Assembly (NCBI GenBank): GCA_964407825.1
Contig: CAYOXD010000060.1
Span: 1 to 17,731, forward strand
Direction: 5' to 3'
From: CAYOXD01 sp964407825
GTDB lineage: Bacteria > Desulfobacterota > Desulfobacteria > Desulfobacterales > JAFDDL01
Length of the DNA: 17,731 nt
Every line of letters begins with the position of its first letter. Within the stretch, counting starts at the first letter, position 1. Below, piece after piece: positions 7,108-14,240 of the stretch. Both the position numbers and the translations under genes were made by a program. A model generated the notes under the pieces. That model ran no database searches. It had not been told where the DNA came from and saw nothing but the letters and a program-made list of their open reading frames with translations.

Positions 7108-8946
7108 TCAGGCCGCCTGATGCTTCATGTCATTGATCCGGTTGTTGTAAAAGGCGATGACTTCCCGACGGCTGAGCATGCCGATGAGGGTGCTGTGGTC
7201 TTCGTCGTTGACAACGGGGAGGGAATCGATGTTCTTGACGGTAAACTTTTGAAGGACGCTGTTCAGATCCTCCCGGGGCGTGGTGAAGATGATGTCCGTG
7301 GCGCAGATATCCTTCATGACCACCAGGTGTTCGATTTCCTGTGAGAAAAGAACCTCTCGGATGTCCGTGCTGGAAAAAATCCCAGTGAGGCGTTTGTTGT
7401 CGTCCATCACCGGGAAGTAATGCTGCTTGGTTCCGGAAAAAAAGAGTTTGAACTGGAGGAAGGGCATGCTTTGGGGGATCATCTGGACCTTCTGGACCAC
7501 GCCCATCAGATCCCTGACGTGAATGGTCTCAAGGATATCGAGAAAGAACTCCCCCGCATGGGCGGGGGATTGGATTTTGCCTTTCACCTGCCGGTGATAG
7601 ATGGTCCAGCGCTGGGATGCCAGGTATGACACCGAGCAGACCAGAAGAGACGGCAGCAGCAGGTGATAGGAGTCGGTCATCTCGCTCACGAAGATCATGG
7701 TGGAGATGGGCGTATTGGAGACCGCCGTGAAAAAGCCGGCCATTCCCACCACCACGAAGGCACCCGGTTCGGTGACCACCGTCGGCATGAGAATGTTGAA
7801 GGCCTGCCCCACGGCACCGCCCACGGCACCGCCAATGACCACCGAGGGGCCGAAAACCCCGCCGCTGCCACCGGAACCGATGGAGAAGGAGGTGGTGATG
7901 ATTTTTCCGACGGCCAAGAGCAATAGGATCGTGATCCCCAACTCGTTGTCCAGGGCCTTTTGGGCATAACCGTAGCCGAAAGACATGGTAAAGGGCAGGT
8001 AGAGGCCGATGGCGCCGGTGCACAGGCCACCGACGACCGGCTTGATATGGTTGGGGATGTTAAAGGAATGGAACATCCGGGTGACGCCGTAGAAGCAATT
8101 GACGTACAGCGCGCCAAAGGGCACGAGAATCAGGGCCAGTGCCAGATAGGGTCCCAGTTCCAAGGGATTTTCGAACTTGAATCCGGGCGTGTGGAAAAGA
8201 GACCCCCACCCGTAGAACAGACAGTAGACACAGTAGGCGACCACCGCCGCGATGCCCGAGGGGAGAATGACCTCCGACTCGAACTCCGGATCCTGGTACA
8301 GGACCTCCGCAGCGAAGAGGGCGCCCGCCAGGGGGGCGCGGAAGATGCTCCCGATGCCGGCGCCCATGCCGGCTGCCATCATGATGCGTCGCTCCCGGTT
8401 GGAGAGCTTGAGCCGGGTGGCAAGAAAGGAGCCGAAACCGGCGCCGATCTGGGCGATGGGGCCCTCGCGGCCGCCTGAGCCGCCGGTGGTGAGGGTCAGG
8501 GCTGAAGCGATGGTTTTGATGAAAGGGACACGGCTGCGAATGAATCCCCCCTTCTGGTGATAGGCTTCGATGGCCGCATCGGTTCCGTGACCTTCAGCCT
8601 CCGGTGCGAAGGTATACACGAGCCACCCGCTCAGCAGCCCTCCCGCCGCGGGCAGGAGAAAGAGGATCCACCGGTTGAAGACGGTGGCGGTTGGCGTGAA
8701 AAGGAAGTGTTCGCTGGCCGGGGCCGGCGGCCGGTATCCCGCCAACATATCCATGAAATAGTGCGAGCCGGTTTCGCAGAGGGTCTGGAACAGGATGGAG
8801 CCCAGGCCTGCGATGACCCCGATCATCAGGAAGTTGACGGCCCATTTGCCGGCATGGGCGACACCGTAGGAACCCTCTCTGGGGAAAAGGCGGTTCCTTA
8901 TGTTCTTCATCTTTGTCAGCAGAGACATAGCGCTTCGCCAGGGCAC
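7108..8946 (-). CDS. ClC-family chloride channel/antiporter with C-terminal CBS pair
   Basis: This is an inner-membrane anion channel or Cl-/H+ exchanger of 612 residues. The ClC core spans about 35-450, with the gating-glutamate motif GGREGP (158-163, Glu161) and GSGGSGGVFGPS (357-368). A cytoplasmic CBS pair follows: VRDLMGVVQ from 477 with IFSSTDIREVLF, and VMKDICATDIIF from 543 with LSRREVIAFY. Two variants stand out. The usual GSGIP filter segment reads GHGTD (119-123), and the internal proton-glutamate position (E203 in E. coli ClC-ec1) is Val215, in FAAEV. The start is uncertain: GTG 8946 has a GGGG stretch upstream, while ATG 8928 would remove six residues. The gene is convergent with truA. 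Confidence 0.93.
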   Translation of the reverse strand: MPWRSAMSLLTKMKNIRNRLFPREGSYGVAHAGKWAVNFLMIGVIAGLGSILFQTLCETGSHYFMDMLAGYRPPAPASEHFLFTPTATVFNRWILFLLPAAGGLLSGWLVYTFAPEAEGHGTDAAIEAYHQKGGFIRSRVPFIKTIASALTLTTGGSGGREGPIAQIGAGFGSFLATRLKLSNRERRIMMAAGMGAGIGSIFRAPLAGALFAAEVLYQDPEFESEVILPSGIAAVVAYCVYCLFYGWGSLFHTPGFKFENPLELGPYLALALILVPFGALYVNCFYGVTRMFHSFNIPNHIKPVVGGLCTGAIGLYLPFTMSFGYGYAQKALDNELGITILLLLAVGKIITTSFSIGSGGSGGVFGPSVVIGGAVGGAVGQAFNILMPTVVTEPGAFVVVGMAGFFTAVSNTPISTMIFVSEMTDSYHLLLPSLLVCSVSYLASQRWTIYHRQVKGKIQSPAHAGEFFLDILETIHVRDLMGVVQKVQMIPQSMPFLQFKLFFSGTKQHYFPVMDDNKRLTGIFSSTDIREVLFSQEIEHLVVMKDICATDIIFTTPREDLNSVLQKFTVKNIDSLPVVNDEDHSTLIGMLSRREVIAFYNNRINDMKHQAA

Positions 8947-8985
8947 CTAACCCCAACTGTGGGGAAAATGTTCACGGCCATAGTT

Positions 8986-10299
8986 TCAGGATTCAAGATC
9001 TTCGATTCCTTTTAGAATCGTGTCGAACAGCAAGGGAATGTCAGCCTCCTCCAGGCAGGAGAAGGCGATTCTCAGGTTCTCGGCACCGATGGAGATCAAA
9101 CCCACGCCGTATCGGTCCAATAGATGACATCGCAAGGTTTCCGCGTCAACGTTTTTCAGGCGGATGCACATAAAATATCCGGAATTGAAGGGGTAGGCCT
9201 CGAAGGCGCCCCGGTAGCGGTCCTCCCGGAGAATTTTCTTGATGCGTTCGGCCCGGGAACGTAGGATTTCAAACTTCTCCGCGTGCTCCCTTTCATGGGC
9301 CTCGTTCTCCATGGACCGCAGAACCAGGGTTTGGCTCAGGTGCGAGGCATTGGAGATGGAGCCGCGCACGGCGCCGGCGGTCTTTTTCTCTAGGGCCTCG
9401 TATACCGCCTCGGTATTGGATGCGATCTTCGACCCATAGGTGATGAAGCCCACCCGGAGCCCCCAGGCGAAGCTCTCCTTGGTGGCACCGTCCAGCTTGA
9501 TGGCAAGGAGCCGCGGGTCCTGGTCGCAGAGCCGGGTGAAGAGGGATTCCTTGAGGGTATCCTCCTCGTAGAAGAGACCGAAGTAGGCATCGTCCAGGGC
9601 CGCGATGATACGGGCGCCGCCGGCCGCCGCGGTTTCCGTCAGGATCCGCCGGATCTCTTCTCCCTCCGCCTTGCTGATGGTGTATCCGGTGGGGTTCTGG
9701 GGGAAGTTGAGCAGCACGATGATCTTTCGATGGGTCCGGGCCTCCCGGTGGACCGTTTCGGCAAAGCCTTCCAGGTTGAAGCCGCCGGTTTGGCTGAAGA
9801 GAGGATAGGTCACGATCCGAGCGGCCTTTCGGACACTCAGGATCATGTTGTAGTTGCCCCACATCATGTCCGGAAGGATCACCACATCGTCCGGATCGAC
9901 CCACAGGTCGGCAAACACGCTGATGGCGTGGGTGATGCCGTTGGTCACGACAGGCAGGCTGAACCGGGCTTCCGAGAGGGAAGGATTCTTCCGCCGAAGG
10001 CTTTCGGCCCAGGCCCTCCGCAGGGGCGCAATGCCGAAGGAAGGGGCATAGGTGAGGGATTGCTCGGGTTCGATGCCGTTGAGGCCCGCCATGATCGAGG
10101 GGAAATGCATGGTTTTTCCCGCCTCGGTGGCAATGCCGATGGTGGCGTTGATCCGATGGGCCTTTTCCCTTGCCTCTGCGCTCTGGCTCAGGATCCCCTT
10201 GGGGAAAAAAAGATTCTTCCCGATGGATGAAAGCATCTCATAAAGATCGGGAGCCGAGGTCTGCAAGGTCTGATTAAGCTCGCTGGCGATGGGATTCAT
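8986..10299 (-). CDS. Class I/II (fold-type I) PLP-dependent aminotransferase
   Basis: This is a cytosolic PLP enzyme of 437 residues; its substrate cannot be told from sequence. Fold-type I marks include NFPQNPTGYTIS (198-209), the cofactor-ring aspartate and tyrosine in LDDAYFGLFYE (235-245), the Schiff-base lysine in DGATKESFAWG (270-280, Lys274) and the phosphate-binding Arg282 in LRVGF. A substrate-arginine candidate is in LRIAFSCLEE near the C-terminus. An upstream in-frame TTG (10317) overlaps the Shine-Dalgarno itself. ATG 10299 is preceded by AAGGAG at 9-base spacing and is therefore chosen. The upstream PxxKW gene is separated by a terminator, and ClC begins 39 bases after its stop, so the two may share a transcript. 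Confidence 0.93.
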   Translation of the reverse strand: MNPIASELNQTLQTSAPDLYEMLSSIGKNLFFPKGILSQSAEAREKAHRINATIGIATEAGKTMHFPSIMAGLNGIEPEQSLTYAPSFGIAPLRRAWAESLRRKNPSLSEARFSLPVVTNGITHAISVFADLWVDPDDVVILPDMMWGNYNMILSVRKAARIVTYPLFSQTGGFNLEGFAETVHREARTHRKIIVLLNFPQNPTGYTISKAEGEEIRRILTETAAAGGARIIAALDDAYFGLFYEEDTLKESLFTRLCDQDPRLLAIKLDGATKESFAWGLRVGFITYGSKIASNTEAVYEALEKKTAGAVRGSISNASHLSQTLVLRSMENEAHEREHAEKFEILRSRAERIKKILREDRYRGAFEAYPFNSGYFMCIRLKNVDAETLRCHLLDRYGVGLISIGAENLRIAFSCLEEADIPLLFDTILKGIEDLES

Positions 10300-10311
10300 G
10301 GGTGATCGCTC

Positions 10312-10348
10312 CTTCAAAAAAAAACCCGCTCAGAAGCGAGCGGGTTTT
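10312..10348 (-). terminator. Rho-independent terminator of the PxxKW gene
   Basis: An 11-bp perfect stem (10321-10331 with 10338-10348) around a 6-base loop is followed, on the minus strand, by a run of nine T (10316-10324 as A on +, partly within the stem). It lies 23 bases after the stop of the PxxKW gene and directly before the aminotransferase ribosome-binding site. That position could leave the aminotransferase dependent on read-through or on a promoter I cannot see. Confidence 0.88.
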
Positions 10349-10371
10349 GAGGCAATCTGTTTAAAACTGCA

Positions 10372-10653
10372 TCAACGGCCTCCCCGCTTGGATGCCTTCA
10401 GGGGATTGAGCTTGACCGCTGCCTTCTTTTCCGTGGCGAGGTTGACGTGGGTGGCCATGTTGCAGTGGCCGTGCTTCCACTTGGCAGAGGGGTCCGGGCA
10501 TGTGGTGCAGTACCAGCCGGTCTTGAATTCCTTGCTCCGGGCGCATCCGTCGCAGGCTTCGAGCGCTTCGAGGCAGGCGCCGGTCTTATAGGAGCATCCC
10601 CTTGCGGTCATGAAAGGGCAATCGACACCCTCACGAATGGTTGTGCATTTCAT
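10372..10653 (-). CDS. PxxKW-family cysteine-rich small protein
   Basis: This soluble protein of 93 residues has about ten cysteines, no signal peptide and no membrane segment. The pattern is CPFM..GCSYKTGACLEALEAC, then DGCARS, GWYCTTCPDPSAKWKHGHCN and the lysine-rich end LNPLKASKRGGR. PDPSAKW carries the PxxKW motif that names a cysteine-rich family known to me from Desulfobacterota; its function is unknown, and metal or Fe-S binding is plausible. ATG 10653 is supported by a strong AAGGAGGT (10663-10670) at 9-base spacing. It is a stand-alone gene with its own promoter, leader hairpin and terminator, divergent from the cytochrome-rnf operon, and the strong signals suggest high expression. 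Confidence 0.87.
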   Translation of the reverse strand: MKCTTIREGVDCPFMTARGCSYKTGACLEALEACDGCARSKEFKTGWYCTTCPDPSAKWKHGHCNMATHVNLATEKKAAVKLNPLKASKRGGR

Positions 10654-10684
10654 TTCTTTATAACCTCCTTCAAGGATCGGATCT

Positions 10685-10718
10685 GCAGCAAGGAAACGCC
10701 GCTTCGGCTTTCCGCTGC
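10685..10718 (-). promoter_or_regulatory. Leader hairpin upstream of the PxxKW gene
   Basis: Three stacked helices, GCAGC/GCTGC, GGAAA/TTTCC and GCCG/CGGC (14 bp in total), are separated only by a 2-base and a 1-base bulge and capped by a 3-base loop. The structure lies in the predicted 5' untranslated leader, about 15 bases upstream of the Shine-Dalgarno. No T run follows in the direction of transcription, so it is more likely a stabilising or regulatory structure than a terminator. Confidence 0.6.
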
Positions 10719-10744
10719 CTTACTCTTAGAGTTGCGAATTAAGA

Positions 10745-10773
10745 ACTGTAATTGGAAATTTCGGCCATGTCAA
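10745..10773 (-). promoter_or_regulatory. Sigma70-type promoter of the PxxKW gene
   Basis: On the minus strand a perfect TTGACA (10768-10773) is followed after 17 bases by TACAGT (10745-10750, four of six matches to TATAAT). The predicted start near 10738 gives a leader of about 85 bases that contains the hairpin at 10685-10718. Confidence 0.62.
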
Positions 10774-10900
10774 ATCTTTTTTCAACCGATTTCCTGAAAA
10801 CAAAAAGAACTTGAAAGAATCGGCTCATTATGATACTCACCGTCCTTTGATTTGCCATGCGATGCGTTAACGATCTAACTCACAAAGGACGTTTGAAAAA
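10774..10900 (+). promoter_or_regulatory. Upstream region of the cytochrome-rnf operon with inverted repeat
   Basis: This AT-rich stretch between the divergent PxxKW and cytochrome genes must hold the rnf operon promoter. Only a weak candidate is visible: TTGAAA at 10811-10816 and GATACT at 10832-10837, spaced 15. A 9-bp inverted repeat, CGTCCTTTG (10841-10849) and CAAAGGACG (10883-10891), spans 33 bases, and its right arm covers the AAAGGA ribosome-binding site of the cytochrome gene. It could be an operator or an RNA structure that hides the ribosome-binding site. Confidence 0.4.
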
Positions 10901-11326
10901 ATGGTAAAGAAAGAACTGAAACTGGCTTACGTTTTGGCAGTCGCTTTGCTTGCGGTGGGAGTTGTTTGCTACTCGGTGCCGGCCAAGGCGCCCGAACGAC
11001 CGTTGCGCATGATGTATCATACCGTCGCCGGCAGGGTGCTCTTCAACCATCAAATGCATCTGGATGCGTCCGGGTATGCCGTTTCCTGCAGGGACTGTCA
11101 CCACCACCCGGAAGATGGAAGTGAAACGAGAGCCTGCGGTTCCTGTCACAAAGAGCCCGAGGCTGGCAAAATTGCCGCCACCGGATGCTATGACTGCCAT
11201 GAAGCCGAAGATCTCAAAGGCACGAAGGTTGTGAAGAGAGCCGATGCCTTTCATGCCCAATGTATCAATTGCCATAAGAATTTCGGGTCGGGACCGGTGG
11301 AATGCTCGCAGTGCCATATCCAATAG
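10901..11326 (+). CDS. Pentahaem c-type cytochrome (cytochrome c3-like), Rnf-associated
   Basis: This is a periplasmic or membrane-anchored electron carrier of 141 residues. An N-terminal KKELK stretch and a hydrophobic segment (about 8-24) end in a possible cleavage site after AKA (28-30). Five CXXCH haem sites follow, at 63, 79, 96, 121 and 135. The extra histidines H50, H53, H68, H69 and H118 could serve as second axial ligands. Classical c3 has four haems, so this is a five-haem variant of the class III fold or a relative. ATG 10901 has AAAGGA upstream at about 11 bases. It lies 71 bases before rnfC with no terminator between, and multihaem cytochromes are known next to rnf in other Desulfobacterota and in Methanosarcina. 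Confidence 0.9.
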   Translation: MVKKELKLAYVLAVALLAVGVVCYSVPAKAPERPLRMMYHTVAGRVLFNHQMHLDASGYAVSCRDCHHHPEDGSETRACGSCHKEPEAGKIAATGCYDCHEAEDLKGTKVVKRADAFHAQCINCHKNFGSGPVECSQCHIQ

Positions 11327-11397
11327 GCTCCCATCGGATTGTCGAAGGTTTGGTTGAACCAGTTAAACCCATCGCGCCAAATGAATAGGGTTGAATT

Positions 11398-12681
11398 ATG
11401 ATGAAGAAAGCATTTTTCGGTTTGTCGAAACCCCGGGTGCTCTATCCGCCTTCCCAGGAAGTGTTCCCGGCCCCAAAATCAATTACTCCTCCCAGCCAGG
11501 TGACCCTGCTCATCGAGGGGAGCCTGTCCGCTGTCGATCCGGAAGTGCTTAAAAAGGGGGATGCCGTCAAGACCGGCCAGAAGATCACGCTGTCCGAGAG
11601 CGCCGGGCACTATGCGATTTCAAGTGTCACCGGCGTCGTATCCGATCTTTCCCTGTACGAGAGCGACTTCGGAAAAACCTATGTGGCGGTCTCCATCGAT
11701 GCGGAGAAAACCGATCAGTTTGATGAGACCTTCGAGCCGCTGGCTGGGGAGCCCACCCTGGCCTCGGCCCAGGCGTACCTGATGGCTGTTCCCGGTAGCC
11801 CCGATCTTTCGGTTTTTTCGGATTCCGAAAAAACCATTGACACCATCGTCGTCACCGCGGAGGACCAGGATATCCTGGTGGCCACCAACCGGTTCGCCGC
11901 CACGAACAGGGCAGAGGCGCTCAAAAAAGGCGTGGGCATCCTCAAACAGATCACGGGCGTAGAACGCGTGGTTCTGGCCATTCCCCGGGATCGCTTCCAG
12001 AGCTACGGGCATATCAACGCGGAACTCAAGGCCGTGGACATCGCCTATCCGTCGGCCAACCCCCTCGCCATTATGCATCGGGTGCTGGAGACAACAGTGC
12101 CCGCCGGGAAGTGCCCGGAGGACATGGGGGTCGTGTTCTTCACCGCCGAGGCGGTCGCCGCCATCGGCGAAGCCTATGAAACGGGCCGTGTACCGGTCAA
12201 GAAGATCCTCACCCTGATCCACAAGGATGGCAGCCAGAGCCTCCTGGAGGTCCGTATCGGCACCCCCATCCGAACCCTCGTCGCCGCCTGCCAGGAGAGC
12301 CTGTCCGAGATGGATCGGCTCATCGTCGGCGGGCCCATGACCGGCCGCGCTTTGTACACCGAGAACCATCCGGTTCAGCCTGACACCGACGCCATCATGC
12401 TCCAGGACAAGGCGGATGTCCCGCTGGTTTCCGACTATCCGTGCATCAACTGCGGCCAGTGCGTCCGGGTGTGCCCTGCGAAGATGCCGGTGAACATGCT
12501 GGTGCGGTTTCTGGAGGCAGCCTCCTACCAGACCGGGGCCGATGAATACGATCTTTACTCCTGTATTGAGTGTGGTCTTTGCAGCTATGTCTGCGTCGCG
12601 AAGATTCCCATCTTTCAATACATCCGGTTGGCGAAATACGAACTGAGCCGAGTCCAAACAGCGGAGGCGAATAATGATTAG
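11398..12681 (+). CDS. rnfC: Rnf complex subunit RnfC, divergent
   Basis: RnfC is the cytoplasmic peripheral subunit of the Rnf complex and normally carries FMN and the NADH site. This 427-residue protein has a barrel-sandwich-like N-terminal part, a middle Rossmann-like region (TIDTIVVTAEDQDILVAT, then GVERVVLAIPRD), an SLBB-type segment (ILTLIHKDGSQSLLEV) and GGPMTG. Two [4Fe-4S] motifs follow, CINCGQCVRVCP (349-360) and CIECGLCSYVC (389-399). The usual glycine-rich GGAGFPTHVK and NGAECEPYL motifs are not recognisable; the equivalent positions, from about 117 onward, read AYLMAVPGSP and TAEDQDILVA. ATG 11398 is supported by AGGG at 11387-11390; ATG 11401 is nearly as good. The 3' end overlaps rnfD by 8 bases. 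Confidence 0.9.
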   Translation: MMKKAFFGLSKPRVLYPPSQEVFPAPKSITPPSQVTLLIEGSLSAVDPEVLKKGDAVKTGQKITLSESAGHYAISSVTGVVSDLSLYESDFGKTYVAVSIDAEKTDQFDETFEPLAGEPTLASAQAYLMAVPGSPDLSVFSDSEKTIDTIVVTAEDQDILVATNRFAATNRAEALKKGVGILKQITGVERVVLAIPRDRFQSYGHINAELKAVDIAYPSANPLAIMHRVLETTVPAGKCPEDMGVVFFTAEAVAAIGEAYETGRVPVKKILTLIHKDGSQSLLEVRIGTPIRTLVAACQESLSEMDRLIVGGPMTGRALYTENHPVQPDTDAIMLQDKADVPLVSDYPCINCGQCVRVCPAKMPVNMLVRFLEAASYQTGADEYDLYSCIECGLCSYVCVAKIPIFQYIRLAKYELSRVQTAEANND

Positions 12682-13633
12682 TCAAAAGAAATTTATCGTT
12701 TCACATGCGCCGTTCTGGCACTGCGGCAACAGCATCTCGGAAAGAAACTATCATATCATGCTGGCAGCGGTACCGGCGGTCCTGATGGGGATCATGACTT
12801 ACGGAATACCCGCCCTGGCCGTAGTCTCCCTGTCCGTCTCCACAGCCATGATGTGGGAATATCTTTTCAACCGGATGGCGAAGCGGCCCATCTCCATCGG
12901 AGACGGCAACGCGGCACTCATCGGGTTGCTTCTGGCCATGCTGATGCCGGCCACCATGCCTTGGTGGGCGGTGCTGGTGGGGACTTTCATCGCGATTTTC
13001 ATCGGCAAGCAGATCTATGGGGGCATCGGTGCCAACCCCTTCAACCCGATCATGGTTGCGGTGGCGATTCTCATGGTGGCCTGGAAGAACCTCTTCGATT
13101 TCGACGCCATGCTGGCCAACTTCAATTTCAGTTTCCTCACCATCTCGCCTCTCGTGGCGCTGAAGGCATTCGGCGCCCATGCTACGACACAGTTCAATCC
13201 GATGGACCTCTTCATCGGCCGGCAGGTGGGCGGCATCGGTGCCACCTTCGGGCTGGGGCTTGTGGCGGGTGGGCTCTACCTGATGCTCAGGGGATTCATC
13301 CGGTGGGAGATTTCCCTCTCGTTTCTGGTGGGTATCGCTGTAACGGCCGCCCTGTTTCACATGGCCAATCCGATAAAATACGGCGGGCCGATGATCCATC
13401 TGCTCTCCGGTTACACTCTGATCGGTGCCTTTTTCCTTGCCACCGAGGATTCCTCCTCCCCGGTCAACCCCGTCCCCATGCTGATATACGGCACCCTGGG
13501 AGGCGTCATGACCGTTCTGATCCGGGATATCGGAATCTATCCGGACGGCGTTGTTTTCGCCATACTCGTTATTAATCTCGTGAATCCGCTTCTGGACAAG
13601 ATCCGGCCGAAAGCGATCGGAAAGGTGGCCTGA
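12674..13633 (+). CDS. rnfD: Rnf complex membrane subunit RnfD
   Basis: RnfD is an integral membrane subunit of the ion-translocating ferredoxin oxidoreductase. Its 319 residues contain about eight to ten hydrophobic helices and the family signatures ISIGDGNAALIGLLLAMLMP (73-92), GGIGANPFNPIMVA (116-129) and FFLATEDSSSPVN. The covalent-FMN motif, usually SGAT after an aspartate, is not intact: the matching loop reads AFGAHATTQF (165-174), with Thr171/Thr172 as the only nearby acceptors. GGAGG at 12663-12667 supports ATG 12674, which overlaps the end of rnfC and implies translational coupling. Confidence 0.94.
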   Translation: MISQKKFIVSHAPFWHCGNSISERNYHIMLAAVPAVLMGIMTYGIPALAVVSLSVSTAMMWEYLFNRMAKRPISIGDGNAALIGLLLAMLMPATMPWWAVLVGTFIAIFIGKQIYGGIGANPFNPIMVAVAILMVAWKNLFDFDAMLANFNFSFLTISPLVALKAFGAHATTQFNPMDLFIGRQVGGIGATFGLGLVAGGLYLMLRGFIRWEISLSFLVGIAVTAALFHMANPIKYGGPMIHLLSGYTLIGAFFLATEDSSSPVNPVPMLIYGTLGGVMTVLIRDIGIYPDGVVFAILVINLVNPLLDKIRPKAIGKVA

Positions 13634-13634
13634 T

Positions 13635-14228
13635 ATGAAAGATATGATCAAGATGATCGTGGTGCTGACGGTGCTGAGCTCACTTTCCGGAGGACTTCTC
13701 GCGGCGCTTCGGGATGGAACCAAGGACCGTATTGAAATGCAGGAGCTGAACCTGGTCAAGGGCCCGGTGATCCACCAACTCCTCAAGGGCGCAACGAACG
13801 ATCCATTGAAGGACCGGTTCAAGGTCAAGGACGGCGATGTGGAGCGAAACATCTTCGTCGGTGTCTTCGACGGCAAGCCCGACGTCATCGCCTTCGAGGT
13901 CACGGGAAAGGGGTTCGCCTCCGACGTCGGACTGATGACAGCCATCAACGTTGACACCGATAAATTTATTGGGGCAGGGGTCACCACCCACAGCGAAACG
14001 CCGGGCCTCGGGGCCAGGGCCAAGAGCGATCCCAATTTCACGGCGCAGTTCAAGGGACTTCCGGCAACGGCGCCCCTCAAGGTCACCAAGGACGGCGGCC
14101 AAATCAACGCCCTGAGCGGTGCCACCATTACCTCCAGGGGAGTCTGCGCCGCCGCGACCGAAGCAGCCACCATCTACCAGAGAATCAAACCACAGCTGAT
14201 CGCGAAATTAAAGGACTATTCAAAATAG
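13635..14228 (+). CDS. rnfG: Rnf complex FMN-binding subunit RnfG
   Basis: RnfG carries a covalently bound FMN on the periplasmic face. The 197 residues start with one membrane anchor (about 6-25) followed by an FMN-bind domain. It contains the conserved THSETPGLG (118-126) and the flavinylation motif SGATITS (161-167), with Thr164 the expected FMN-phosphothreonine attached by ApbE. No apbE gene lies in this window. The start is one base after the rnfD stop, indicating coupling. Length and motifs are normal for the family. Confidence 0.95.
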   Translation: MKDMIKMIVVLTVLSSLSGGLLAALRDGTKDRIEMQELNLVKGPVIHQLLKGATNDPLKDRFKVKDGDVERNIFVGVFDGKPDVIAFEVTGKGFASDVGLMTAINVDTDKFIGAGVTTHSETPGLGARAKSDPNFTAQFKGLPATAPLKVTKDGGQINALSGATITSRGVCAAATEAATIYQRIKPQLIAKLKDYSK

Positions 14229-14240
14229 GGGAGTAGAGGC

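Noticed and set aside
11327..11397. Terminator between the cytochrome gene and rnfC
   Set aside because: Only short GGTT/AACC pairings are present with no T run, so the operon is read as continuous.
12701..14173. Open frame of 490 codons on the minus strand opposite rnfD/rnfG
   Set aside because: Its composition is unlike a protein and it lies opposite two clearly conserved genes.
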